The position numbers were made by a program, and so were the translations under genes. Of a stretch of DNA of 64,000 bases, positions 35,285 through 43,535 are shown piece by piece. Below the pieces are notes generated by a model, which did no database searches, was not told the DNA's origin, and worked only from the letters and a program-made list of their open reading frames with translations. The stretch's first letter is position 1. Every line of letters starts with the position of its first letter. This DNA comes from Streptomyces sp. CB02058 (GTDB lineage: Bacteria; Actinomycetota; Actinomycetes; Streptomycetales; Streptomycetaceae). Location of the stretch: the NCBI RefSeq assembly GCF_001905505.1, contig NZ_LIPG01000007.1, positions 434,001 through 498,000 of the forward strand. Direction: 5' to 3'.

Positions 35285-35947
35285 ATGGGCCGGGACCAGT
35301 GGGGCGCGCAGCGGAGCAGACGCACACCATGGGGCGCGATCGCCCTGGTGATGCTCACGGGGCTCGCGCTCATGCGCAACGGCGTGGAGACCTCCCCCGG
35401 GCCGCCGCAGCCGGCCGCCGCGGCCTCGGTGGCCGGCCCGCGCGACATGGCGGTTTCCGCGCCGGCCGACGCGGAGCCGGTGCAGCCGCTCGCGTACGCC
35501 CCCGCGTCGCGCGTCCAGATCCCCTCGATCCAGGTCGACGCGCCCGTCATCGACGTGAACCTGGACCCGGCGGGCTGGATCGAGGCGCCGCCCGCCCAGG
35601 ATCCGAACCTCGCCGGCTGGTACCAGAACGGCATCGCCCCCGGCCAGCGCGGCACCGCCGTGGTGGTCGGCCACGTGGACAACCTGTCCGGTCCCGCGGT
35701 GTTCTACGGACTGGGCTCCCTGACCAAGGGCCAGCAGATCGAGGTGTCCCGCTACGACAACCGGACCGCCGTGTTCGAGGTCTACGGCGTCGAGGTCTTC
35801 TCCAAGAACGACTTCCCCGGCGCCCTGGTGTACGGCGACACGGGCCACGCCGAACTGCGGGTCATCACCTGCGGCGGGGGCTACTCGAAGGCCAACGGCT
35901 ACGACGGCAACGTCGTGGTCTTCGCCCGGCTGATCGAGACGCGATAG
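35285..35947 (+). CDS. class F sortase
   Basis: A 220-aa membrane-tethered transpeptidase. An N-terminal hydrophobic segment (TPWGAIALVMLTGLALM) and a Pro/Ala linker precede the sortase barrel. Catalytic residues are present: His130 (VVVGHVDN), Cys196 (VITCGG) and Arg215 (FARL). Sortases cleave a sorting signal and join surface proteins to the wall. It is adjacent to two proteins with a signal peptide and a C-terminal helix plus basic tail, but neither has LPxTG. Start ATG 35285 with AAGGGAG. Confidence 0.88.
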   Translation: MGRDQWGAQRSRRTPWGAIALVMLTGLALMRNGVETSPGPPQPAAAASVAGPRDMAVSAPADAEPVQPLAYAPASRVQIPSIQVDAPVIDVNLDPAGWIEAPPAQDPNLAGWYQNGIAPGQRGTAVVVGHVDNLSGPAVFYGLGSLTKGQQIEVSRYDNRTAVFEVYGVEVFSKNDFPGALVYGDTGHAELRVITCGGGYSKANGYDGNVVVFARLIETR

Positions 35948-35971
35948 CCGGTACGAACACCTCGCGCGGCG

Positions 35972-36823
35972 TCAGCCGCGGAACGGCACGGTCGGGCGGT
36001 AGCCCTTCTTGATGAGCGCGGGCAGATACCGCCGCAGGGCGGCCACGCTCTGGGAGCGGTCGCCGCCCGCATCGTGCGACAGCACCACGACGCCGGGCGC
36101 CGCGCCCTTCTTGACCCGGCGGACGATGGTGTCGGTGCCCGGCGTGGTCCAGTCGAGGGTGTCGACGGTCCAGGCCATCGGCTCCATGCCCATCGCGGCA
36201 CCGATCTCGAAGGAGTTGCGGTTCCAGGCGCCGTACGGGGCCCTGTACCAGAGCGGCGGGGAACCCAGCGTCTTCTCGATCACCTCGCTGGTACTGCCCA
36301 GTTCGTCGCGGATCCCGCCCCGGGAGAGCTTCGGGATCAGGGGATGCGACCAGGAGTGGTTGCCGACCACGTGGCCGTCGTCCGCCATCTCGCGCAGCAG
36401 GTCACGGTTGTCCGCCACCATCTCGCCGCAAACGAAGAACATCGCCCGGACGTCGTACTCACGCAGCGTGGCCAGGATGTCCGGGGTGTACCGCGGGTCG
36501 GGTCCGTCGTCGAAGGTGAGCACCATGGCGTCGTCGCCCAGTTCGGGGAGCTCCTCGAAGGGCCTGGTGCGGACGGGGGGCGGGGCGGGGCTGAAGCGGG
36601 GCGGGGTCGTCGAGGTCATGGGACGCAGCCGGTAGGAGCCGGGACCGGCCTGGGCCGCCGCCTGAGGACCGGCGGCGGGCGCCGGCTCCGGCGGCTCTCC
36701 GCCGGGACGCACGGGAGTGCCGGCCGGATCCGCCGCGATCATGTGCACGGTGGCGGCGGCCCCCAGCGCGAGGCCGACCCGCAGCAGGGTGCGTCGGTCC
36801 ATCGGAATCTGATCATGCTTCAT
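35972..36823 (-). CDS. exported polysaccharide deacetylase (NodB/CE4 family)
   Basis: A 283-aa enzyme. The N-terminus has a twin-arginine style signal (MDRRTLLRVGLALGAAATV, starting at residue 8), then a Pro-rich linker, then the NodB domain: LTFDDGPD (catalytic Asp and metal Asp), GNHSWSHP (metal His pair), RAPYG and VVVLSHDAG. Metal ligands are complete. It likely de-N-acetylates peptidoglycan or another wall glycan. The start is uncertain: ATG 36823 is used; the ATG at 36802 directly before the Arg pair is possible. It is convergent with the sortase gene, 24 bases apart. Confidence 0.85.
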   Translation of the reverse strand: MKHDQIPMDRRTLLRVGLALGAAATVHMIAADPAGTPVRPGGEPPEPAPAAGPQAAAQAGPGSYRLRPMTSTTPPRFSPAPPPVRTRPFEELPELGDDAMVLTFDDGPDPRYTPDILATLREYDVRAMFFVCGEMVADNRDLLREMADDGHVVGNHSWSHPLIPKLSRGGIRDELGSTSEVIEKTLGSPPLWYRAPYGAWNRNSFEIGAAMGMEPMAWTVDTLDWTTPGTDTIVRRVKKGAAPGVVVLSHDAGGDRSQSVAALRRYLPALIKKGYRPTVPFRG

Positions 36824-36987
36824 GACCAACTGCTCGCACGGACTTCCGGCCGCACCCGCCGCCGACACCGCGGACGGGACGTTTTGCACCCGATGGAACG
36901 AGTGCCGGCGCCGATCCGGAGGGGAGATCGACGGCGGCGGGGAGGGCGCCAGGGGGGCGGCCCGCAGGAGCGGCTACCCTCATGGCC

Positions 36988-37449
36988 GTGACTGACCAGC
37001 AACACCACCGGTTCGAGCGCGGCACCGACGGCCCCAAGGTGATCGTCGCGGGCATCGACGGCTCGGAGTCCTCGATGCGGGCAGCGGCGTACGCGGCGGG
37101 CCTCGCCCGCCGCCAGAACGCGATGCTCGCCCTGGTCTACGTGCAGCCGGTGATGTCGGCGGGCGTCGCTCTGGGAGCCCCGGTCGCCGATACGACCGGG
37201 GAGGTGGCCGAGGGTCTGGTGAACGAGATCCGGACGGCGACGGAGCGGCTCAAGGACATATGGAACGTCCGCTGGGAGTTCCACACGTTCCACGGCGATC
37301 CGTACAACGGGCTGGTGACGGCGGCGGACGAGCTGAAGGCCGACGCCGTGGTGGTGGGCGCCTCGGAGTCCGCCGGGCACCGCTTCATCGGTTCCGTGGC
37401 GGTCCGGCTGGTGAAGGCGGGACGCTGGCCGGTCACCGTCGTGCCGTAG
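36988..37449 (+). CDS. universal stress protein
   Basis: A 153-aa single-domain Usp protein. The first strand and ATP loop (VIVAGIDGSESS) and the C-terminal nucleotide motif G-x2-G-x9-G-S/T (VVGASESAGHRFIGSVA) are present, with a slightly altered spacing. Role in stress or dormancy is known for the family; specifics are unknown. GTG 36988 is chosen because TACCCT lies exactly 7 bases before it (leaderless geometry) and no ribosome site is well placed; an ATG two codons upstream (36982) is the alternative. Confidence 0.85.
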   Translation: MTDQQHHRFERGTDGPKVIVAGIDGSESSMRAAAYAAGLARRQNAMLALVYVQPVMSAGVALGAPVADTTGEVAEGLVNEIRTATERLKDIWNVRWEFHTFHGDPYNGLVTAADELKADAVVVGASESAGHRFIGSVAVRLVKAGRWPVTVVP

Positions 37450-37567
37450 CCCTGCGGCCGCCCCGCCCGCCGTGGTGCCCCAGTCCGGCCCTGCGGCCGC
37501 CCGGCGTCGTCCCGGGGCCCTGCGGCCGCCCGCCGGGCGGCCCGGCCCGACTGCCGCCCGGCCGTCG

Positions 37568-38779
37568 TCACCTGCCGGCGGTCAGGCCGTCCTGTGCGGC
37601 GCCACGGCTGAGCACGACCGTGCCGATACGGTCGCGGATCTCGCGCAGGCGGCTGTCGCCGTCCGCCCTCGTGGAGCCGAGGCCGATGACGCGGCCCTTC
37701 TCCGTGTCGAACCACTGCGGAAGGAATTCGGCCTTCTTCACCGTCCAGCGCTGCCCGGGTTTCGCGGGCGGAGCGAAGGTGAAGCGGCCCATCGAGCTCT
37801 CACTCGCCCGCGGGTCCCGGGCCCCGTCGTGGTTGATCATGGAGCCGGCGATCTGGTTGCCCATGCCGTAGACGATCCAGGTACCGTTGACCTTCTCGTA
37901 CGCCTGCGGGACATGGGCGTGGGTGCCGAGGATCAGGTCGATGTCGGGGCGTTCGCCGTTGCCCGAGGCGGTGAGTTGGCGGCCCAGTCGAAGCTGTACA
38001 TCGTCGGGCGCGTCCTGCCATTCGGTGCCCCAGTGCAGGGAGACCACGACCACGTCGGCTCCCGCCTCGCGGGCGGCCCTGGCATCCGCCACGATGCGGT
38101 CCCTGTCGATCAGGTTGACCGCCCAGGGCTGTCCGGCAGGCAGTGGCAGGTCGTTGGTTCCGTAGGTGTAGGCGAGGTGGGCGACCTCGGCCGCGTCCTT
38201 GCCCTTGCCCGCCTTGAGCAGGGTGGGACGGGACGCCTCCTCGGCGGTGCGGGCCGATCCGGCGTGCGCGACGCCCGCGCGGTCCAGTGCGTCGAGGGTG
38301 CGGGCGATGCCGGAGGCGCCGTCGTCCAGGCTGTGGTTGGAGGCCGTCGAGCAGGAGTCGAAGCCGGTGGCCCGCAGAGCCGTCGCCACCTCCGGCGGCG
38401 ACTTGAAGGACGGATAGCCCGTGTAGGGGCCGCCCTCCTGCCCGTACACCGTCTCCATGTGGCAGATGGCCAGGTCCGCACCCGACACCGCCGGGGCCGC
38501 GCCCTTGAGCATCGGGCGGAAGTCATAGCCCTTGCCGTCGGCGTCCGCCGCCGCGCGGTCGATGACCGGTGCGTGGGGCAGGATGTCGCCCGATGCCAGC
38601 AGGGTGAAGGTGCGCCTGTCCTTCGCCGCCCCGGCGCCCGCCCCGTGCACTCCCTGCTCGGCGGAGAGCTGCCGCCCGGCGAATCCGGGGGTCGTGGACG
38701 AATGGCCGGTACAGGCTGTTGCGGTGGCGAGCAGACCGGCGACGGCGATCGCCGCGCCCGTCCGGATGCGCTGCGTCAT
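37568..38779 (-). CDS. CapA-family lipoprotein (metallophosphatase fold)
   Basis: A 403-aa exported protein: lipoprotein-like signal (VAGLLATATAC), then a CapA/PgsA domain (PF09587) with LLASGDILPH, CHMETVYG, TASNHSLDDG, VSLHWGTEWQ and ILGTHAHVPQ, giving the Asp/His/Asn metal set of a calcineurin-like fold. CapA homologues are needed for polyglutamate capsule export, but no capB/capC are nearby, so a hydrolytic or wall-related role is likely. ATG 38779 has GGGAG at 8 bases. Confidence 0.82.
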   Translation of the reverse strand: MTQRIRTGAAIAVAGLLATATACTGHSSTTPGFAGRQLSAEQGVHGAGAGAAKDRRTFTLLASGDILPHAPVIDRAAADADGKGYDFRPMLKGAAPAVSGADLAICHMETVYGQEGGPYTGYPSFKSPPEVATALRATGFDSCSTASNHSLDDGASGIARTLDALDRAGVAHAGSARTAEEASRPTLLKAGKGKDAAEVAHLAYTYGTNDLPLPAGQPWAVNLIDRDRIVADARAAREAGADVVVVSLHWGTEWQDAPDDVQLRLGRQLTASGNGERPDIDLILGTHAHVPQAYEKVNGTWIVYGMGNQIAGSMINHDGARDPRASESSMGRFTFAPPAKPGQRWTVKKAEFLPQWFDTEKGRVIGLGSTRADGDSRLREIRDRIGTVVLSRGAAQDGLTAGR

Positions 38780-38816
38780 CGGCACGACTCCCAGTTCGGA
38801 TGATTTCGGCCATCCG

Positions 38817-38846
38817 ACTACACATATATTCATACTGATGAGTCAA
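38817..38846 (-). promoter_or_regulatory. promoter of the CapA-like gene
   Basis: On the minus strand TTGACT (38846-38841), an 18-base AT-rich spacer, and TGTAGT (38822-38817), 37 bases before ATG 38779. A good match to the housekeeping (HrdB-type) consensus. Confidence 0.5.
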
Positions 38847-39036
38847 GAACAAAAGCGACCAAGTACCTGAATCGGCCGTATCGATGTCCGCCGACCGTTC
38901 ACCGCACCACTCGCCGCTCCGTGCGACCGCTCAACGCACACCTCGGTGCACCGGCTGTTCCCCCGCGCCGCGATGCGTTCGTATACGCCAGGCGGGAGCG
39001 AGGCGTCAGATGCCTCTTCGGGAAAGGACGTTCACG

Positions 39037-39606
39037 ATGACCACTGCGACAACCGATGAGCGGACCCTCGCGGAGCTCCAGCGCGACCACGGACCCGCGC
39101 TGTTCCACTTCCTGCTGGGTCTGACGTTCGGCGACCGGCAGCGGGCCGAGGACCTGCTCCAGGAGACGCTGGTGCGCGCCTGGCTCCACCCGGAGGCGTT
39201 CGACGCCCCGTACGACTCGATGCGGCCGTGGCTCTTCACCGTCGCCCGGCGCCTGGCCATCGACGCGCGCAGGTCGCGCCAGGCCCGTCCGGCGGAGGTC
39301 AGTGACGTGGTCCTGGAGAGCGCCCCGGCCCACGAGGACACCGCGGACTCGGCCGTCCACGCCCTCGATGTGCGCGAGGCCGTCAGGACGCTCAGCCCCG
39401 AGCACCGGGCGGTGCTCGTGCAGATCTACTTCCGGGGACTCAGCGTCGGCGAGACCGCTCGGACCCTGGGCATACCCGCCGGGACCGTCAAGTCCCGTTC
39501 CTACTACGCCCTGAGGCTGCTCTCGCGTAGCCTGCCCGGCTACTCCAGCAGGTCGTCCGCGCTCAGCAGTGCGAGCAGGGACACCGCGTCCGCCACCTCC
39601 ATGTAG
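39037..39606 (+). CDS. ECF RNA polymerase sigma factor
   Basis: A 189-aa sigma-70 family factor of the ECF group: region 2 (residues 20-90, with AEDLLQETLVRAW and MRPWLFTVARRLAID) and region 4 (about 115-168, HRAVLVQIYFRGLSVGETARTLGIPAGTVKSRSYYALR). The last 22 residues (Ser/Arg-rich after SLPGY) lie beyond region 4 and are antisense to the neighbouring anti-sigma gene. AAAGGA precedes ATG 39037; a longer in-frame reading upstream lacks family similarity. Confidence 0.9.
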   Translation: MTTATTDERTLAELQRDHGPALFHFLLGLTFGDRQRAEDLLQETLVRAWLHPEAFDAPYDSMRPWLFTVARRLAIDARRSRQARPAEVSDVVLESAPAHEDTADSAVHALDVREAVRTLSPEHRAVLVQIYFRGLSVGETARTLGIPAGTVKSRSYYALRLLSRSLPGYSSRSSALSSASRDTASATSM

Positions 39607-39737
39607 GCGGCGGCACATGCCCCGCACCGCTGGAGATGCCGAGCGACGAGACCGCTCTCGTCCGCGTCCAGGGCGTCGAGCACGTACGCGCCCAGCAGCT
39701 GCCGCACGTGCGGGTCGTCACCGCGGTCGACGCTCAT
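39540..39737 (-). CDS. minimal zinc-finger anti-sigma factor (ZAS domain)
   Basis: A 65-aa protein that is essentially one anti-sigma zinc-finger domain: HVRQLLGAYVLDALDADE, then H-x3-C-x2-C (HLQRCGACAAAY) and a C-terminal helix. It has no transmembrane segment, unlike most ZAS anti-sigma factors. It is convergent with and overlaps the ECF sigma gene by 67 bases, so the pair is probably sigma and cognate anti-sigma in an unusual tail-to-tail layout. Confidence 0.8.
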   Translation of the reverse strand: MSVDRGDDPHVRQLLGAYVLDALDADESGLVARHLQRCGACAAAYMEVADAVSLLALLSADDLLE

Positions 39738-39848
39738 CGCACCTCGAATCTCCCGACGGATCCTGCCCTTCTGCCCACGCGGGGCGCGTGCCCCCGGTTC
39801 AATGCTGCGTGTAGCCCGGTACCGAGTCGAGAGAAGAGGCGAGACGGG

Positions 39849-40358
39849 ATGCGTCCCGAACATCACGACGGAACCGGTGGGGGCGGGCTGCTGGTCCCGA
39901 TGGCATGGATGTACTCCGAGTACATCGCCGACGAAGTACTGGTGACCGGCGACCTGATGGAGCCGACGACCCTGGAGTACCGGGCGGGGCGCGATGCGCT
40001 GGCCCTGACGATCTTCCTCTCCGACGGGGCGGTGGCCGATGAGCTGCCCGCCGCCCGGGTGGACGAGCTGCGCCTCCTCACGGCGTACGGGGCGCCCTGG
40101 AGACGGTGGGTCTGCGCACGTCTGGAGGCGCTGGAGCGGCCGACCACACCGGCCGGGCTCGACGATCCCGACCTCGCGCTGGCGCGGGCCGCCTGGCGGT
40201 GGCTGGAGGAGACCGAACTGCTGGCGGCGGACCTCGACGCGATCGGCCCGCAGCCGTGGGAGCCGGTGGGCGACGAGGAGGAGGGCGAGGCGCAGGTGTG
40301 GACCCCGGCGTGGCAGCTGGGGCTGCCGCTGGGGCACCTGGCGGTCCATCTGTACTGA
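39849..40358 (+). CDS. hypothetical protein
   Basis: A 169-aa acidic, Trp-rich cytoplasmic protein not assigned to a family. It opens with a Gly-rich stretch, then an aromatic segment (AWMYSEYIADEV), a mixed alpha/beta middle, and a Trp-rich C-terminus (PAWQLGLPLGHLAVHLY). Codon use is typical of its neighbours. The start ATG 39849 has GAGG upstream; a downstream ATG 18 codons later is possible. Divergent from the anti-sigma gene. Confidence 0.6.
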   Translation: MRPEHHDGTGGGGLLVPMAWMYSEYIADEVLVTGDLMEPTTLEYRAGRDALALTIFLSDGAVADELPAARVDELRLLTAYGAPWRRWVCARLEALERPTTPAGLDDPDLALARAAWRWLEETELLAADLDAIGPQPWEPVGDEEEGEAQVWTPAWQLGLPLGHLAVHLY

Positions 40359-40397
40359 GCCGGCCCCCGCCCGGCACCGGGCGCATGGCCCGCGCCG

Positions 40398-41627
40398 TCA
40401 GGAACCGTGCACGCCCGCACGGTACTTGGGCAGCCTCAGGGTGATCTTCATGCCCGCGCCGACGCCCGTCTCGATGACCAGCCCGTAGTCGTCGCCGTAC
40501 ACCTGGCGCAGCCGCTCGTCGACGTTGAGCAGGCCGATGCCGGAGGAGGCACCTCCCTCGCCGCGCAGGATCTGCCTCAGGCGCTCGGGCTCCATCCCGG
40601 CACCGTCGTCCTCGATGACGACCTCGGCCTCCGCGCCCGCGTCCAGGGCGCTGATCGTGATGCGGATCGGGGCCTCCCCGGCGCGCACGGAGCCGAGATC
40701 CCGGGGAGCCAGGGTGACGGCCCCCTCCAGGCCGTGCTTGACGGCGTTCTCGACCAGGGGCTGGAGGCAGAGGAACGGCAGCGCGACGGGCAGTACCTCC
40801 GGGGCGACCTGGAGCGTCACCGAGAGCCGCTCACCGAAGCGGGCCCGCACCAGGGCCAGATACTGGTCGATGGAGTGCAGTTCGTCGGCCAGCGTGGTGA
40901 ACTCGCCGTGCCTGCGGAACGAGTACCGGGTGAAGTCGGCGAATTCCAGCAGCAGTTCACGAGCCCGCTCCGGGTCCGTCCGGACGAACGAGGCGATGGC
41001 CGCGAGTGAGTTGAAGATGAAGTGGGGGGAGATCTGGGCGCGCAGCGCCTTGATCTCGGCCTCGATGAGCTGGGTGCGGGAGCGGTCGAGTTCGGCCAGT
41101 TCGAGCTGTACGCAGACCCAGCGGGCCACCTCCCCCGCCGCCCTGGCCAGCACCGCCGACTCCCGTGGCGCGTAGGCGACGAGCGTGCCGAGCACCCGGT
41201 GGTCGACCGTCAGCGGCACGGCGACGGCCCAGCGCAGCGGGCAGTCGAGGTCGCCGCAGTCGCTGTGGAAGGCGGTGTCCCTGCCGCTGGCCAGGAGGCC
41301 CTCGACCTGGTGCATCACGTCCTTGCCGTGGTGGTCGCCCTCGCCGTCCCAGACCAGCACCCGCTCACGGTCGGTGAGGCACAGGGCGTCGGTGCCGAGC
41401 AGCGAGCGCAGCCCGCGTGCCGACCGGCGCGCGCTCTCCTCGGTGAGCCCGGCGCGCAGCGGGGGCGCGGCGAGGGAGGCGGTGTGCAGCGTCTCGAACG
41501 TGGCGTGTTCGACGGGTGTGCCCACATCGCTGGTGCGTACGGGGCGGGCGGTGCGGCCGAGGAGGAAGCCGGTCCCGAGGAGCAGCAGGGCGAGCACGGC
41601 GATGGCGGCGAACCCGGCCCCGGTCAT
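40398..41627 (-). CDS. LytS/YehU-type sensor histidine kinase
   Basis: A 409-aa kinase. One N-terminal membrane helix (FAAIAVLALLLLGTGFLLG), a GAF-like sensor region (about 60-185), the His_kinase domain with phospho-acceptor in ISPHFIFNSLAAIASFV, and an HATPase domain (PLVENAVKHGL, IEDDGAGM, SGIGLLNVDERL). This class pairs with LytTR regulators; the regulator gene lies at the other end of the same operon. The ATG overlaps the symporter stop (ATGA). Confidence 0.9.
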   Translation of the reverse strand: MTGAGFAAIAVLALLLLGTGFLLGRTARPVRTSDVGTPVEHATFETLHTASLAAPPLRAGLTEESARRSARGLRSLLGTDALCLTDRERVLVWDGEGDHHGKDVMHQVEGLLASGRDTAFHSDCGDLDCPLRWAVAVPLTVDHRVLGTLVAYAPRESAVLARAAGEVARWVCVQLELAELDRSRTQLIEAEIKALRAQISPHFIFNSLAAIASFVRTDPERARELLLEFADFTRYSFRRHGEFTTLADELHSIDQYLALVRARFGERLSVTLQVAPEVLPVALPFLCLQPLVENAVKHGLEGAVTLAPRDLGSVRAGEAPIRITISALDAGAEAEVVIEDDGAGMEPERLRQILRGEGGASSGIGLLNVDERLRQVYGDDYGLVIETGVGAGMKITLRLPKYRAGVHGS

Positions 41628-43114
41628 CGTCCCCGCCCCGAGGTCAGCGCCTCCGGAAGATGGAAGCGGGTCATGGCAGCGTTGGTGCCCGGCGGTATCC
41701 GCCCCGGGGTGGCCAGCGAGACCAGGATCATGGCGAGGAAGCCGACCGGCACGGACCAGACGGCGGGCCAGGCCAGCAGGGCGTGCGGCCAGCCCGGCGG
41801 GCGTACCGCGCCGCTGACGGTGATGGCCACGGACAGCAGCGCGGAGCCGCCGCCGAGGAGCAGCCCGGCGATCGCGCCCGGCGGGGTGAGCCCGCGCCAC
41901 CAGATGCCGAGGACGAGCAGCGGGCAGAAGGACGAGGCGGAGACGGCGAACGCCATCCCGACCGCGTCGGCGACGGGCACCCGGCTGACGACCAGCGAGC
42001 CGGCCAGCGGCACCGCGATGGCGAGGACGGTGGCCAGCCGGAAGTGGCGTACGCCCCGCGAGGGCAGGACGTCCTGGGTGATGACTCCGGCGACGGCCAT
42101 GGTGAGCCCGGACGCCGTCGACAGGAACGCGGCGAAGGCGCCGCCCGCGAGGAGCGCTCCCAGCAGATCGCCGCCGAGGCCGCCGATCACCCGGGCCGGC
42201 AGCAGCAGTACGGCGGCGTCCGCGTCCCCGCCGTGGATGAGCTCGGGCGCGTACAGCCGCCCCAGTGCCCCGTACACCGGCGGCAGCAGGTAGAACAGGC
42301 CGATCAGGGCGAGTACGGCGACGGTGGTGCGGCGGGCGTCGCGGCCGTTGGGGCTCGTGTAGAAGCGGACCACGACATGGGGCAGGCCCATCGTGCCGAG
42401 GAAGGTCGCCACGATCAGTCCGTACGTCGCGTAGAGCGGATGGTCGGCGCGGAAGACGGAGATCTGCTCGTCGAAGCTGACGCGGGGGCGCCCGTCGCCC
42501 TGCCAGGCCAGGACCAGGAAGATCGCGGGCACCAGCAGCGCGGTGAGCTTCAGCCAGTACTGGAACACCTGCACGAAGGTGATCGAGCGCATGCCGCCCG
42601 CGGCGACGGCCACCACCACGACGGAGGCGACGAGCACATCGCCGAGCCAGCCCGGCGCCCCGGTGAGGATCTTCAGTGTGAGGCCGGCTCCCTGGAGCTG
42701 CGGCACGAGGTACACCCAGCCGGCGCCGACGACGAACACACTGACCAGCCGGCGCACCTGGCGTGATTCGAGGCGCCCCTCCGCGAAGTCGGGCAGGGTG
42801 TACGCCCCCGAGCGGCGCAGCGGGGCGGCGACGAACACCAGCAGCACGAGGTATCCGGCGGTGTAGCCGACCGGGTACCAGAGCATGTCGGGGCCGTGCA
42901 CGAGGACGAGGCCCGCGATGCCGAGGAAGGACGCGGCGGAGAGGTACTCGCCGCTGATCGCCGCGGCGTTGAGCCGTGGCCGCACGGTGCGCGAGGCGAC
43001 GTAGAAGTCGGAGGTGGTACGGGAAATCCGCAGCCCGAAGCCGCCGACGAGGACGGTGGCGATGACGACGAGGGCGACCGCCGCCACCGCTGCCGGGTGG
43101 CCGGGGAGGCTCAC
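41624..43114 (-). CDS. sodium:solute symporter (SSS family, acetate/monocarboxylate type)
   Basis: A 496-aa transporter with about 13 predicted helices. SSS-family marks are visible: DFYVASRTVRPRLNAAAISGEYLSAASFLG near residue 35 and GLPHVVVRFYT (sodium site region) near 240. It groups with ActP/MctC-like carriers of acetate, pyruvate and other short acids. A DUF485 gene upstream, as in other ActP operons, supports this. It starts with GTG in a GTGA overlap with DUF485 and ends in ATGA with the kinase. Confidence 0.88.
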   Translation of the reverse strand: MSLPGHPAAVAAVALVVIATVLVGGFGLRISRTTSDFYVASRTVRPRLNAAAISGEYLSAASFLGIAGLVLVHGPDMLWYPVGYTAGYLVLLVFVAAPLRRSGAYTLPDFAEGRLESRQVRRLVSVFVVGAGWVYLVPQLQGAGLTLKILTGAPGWLGDVLVASVVVVAVAAGGMRSITFVQVFQYWLKLTALLVPAIFLVLAWQGDGRPRVSFDEQISVFRADHPLYATYGLIVATFLGTMGLPHVVVRFYTSPNGRDARRTTVAVLALIGLFYLLPPVYGALGRLYAPELIHGGDADAAVLLLPARVIGGLGGDLLGALLAGGAFAAFLSTASGLTMAVAGVITQDVLPSRGVRHFRLATVLAIAVPLAGSLVVSRVPVADAVGMAFAVSASSFCPLLVLGIWWRGLTPPGAIAGLLLGGGSALLSVAITVSGAVRPPGWPHALLAWPAVWSVPVGFLAMILVSLATPGRIPPGTNAAMTRFHLPEALTSGRGR

Positions 43115-43473
43115 GGTGACGGGAGGCCTTCCACGAGCCGGGCGAAGTCGCGCTCGTTGCGTTCGGCGCGGCGGACGTACCACCAGGCCGCCAGGGTGAG
43201 CGGCGGGTAGGTGGCGAAGCCGAGCACCGCCCAGACGACCGTGTTGCTGTGCAGCGCCTCGAAGACCAGCGGCAGGGTGCCCGCGACGAGTGCGAGCACG
43301 GCGAAGGTGGTGAGCCCCGCGCGGAGCTGGCTGCGCATCAGTGAGCGTACGTACGCGCCGCCGAGCGCGGTCTGTTCGTCGATCTCGGACTGGGCGCGGT
43401 AGCGGGGCAGTGGACGCACCCGCCGGGGCTCGCCCGTGACCACTTCGCGCCGGGGCGTGCTCTCTGCGGACAT
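43111..43473 (-). CDS. DUF485 membrane protein
   Basis: A 120-aa protein with a polar N-terminus and two membrane helices (FAVLALVAGTLPLVFEAL; VVWAVLGFATYPPLTLAAWW), followed by YVRRAERNERDFARL. DUF485 proteins accompany ActP-type symporters and may assist them. TACACT lies 8 bases before ATG 43473 and no ribosome site is seen, suggesting a leaderless start or separate promoter. Confidence 0.85.
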   Translation of the reverse strand: MSAESTPRREVVTGEPRRVRPLPRYRAQSEIDEQTALGGAYVRSLMRSQLRAGLTTFAVLALVAGTLPLVFEALHSNTVVWAVLGFATYPPLTLAAWWYVRRAERNERDFARLVEGLPSP

Positions 43474-43535
43474 GGGCCCGGAGTGTAGGCGGCGCGGGGT
43501 CCGGCTGGGAAGGGGTCTTCCCCGGTAGGGCCAGG

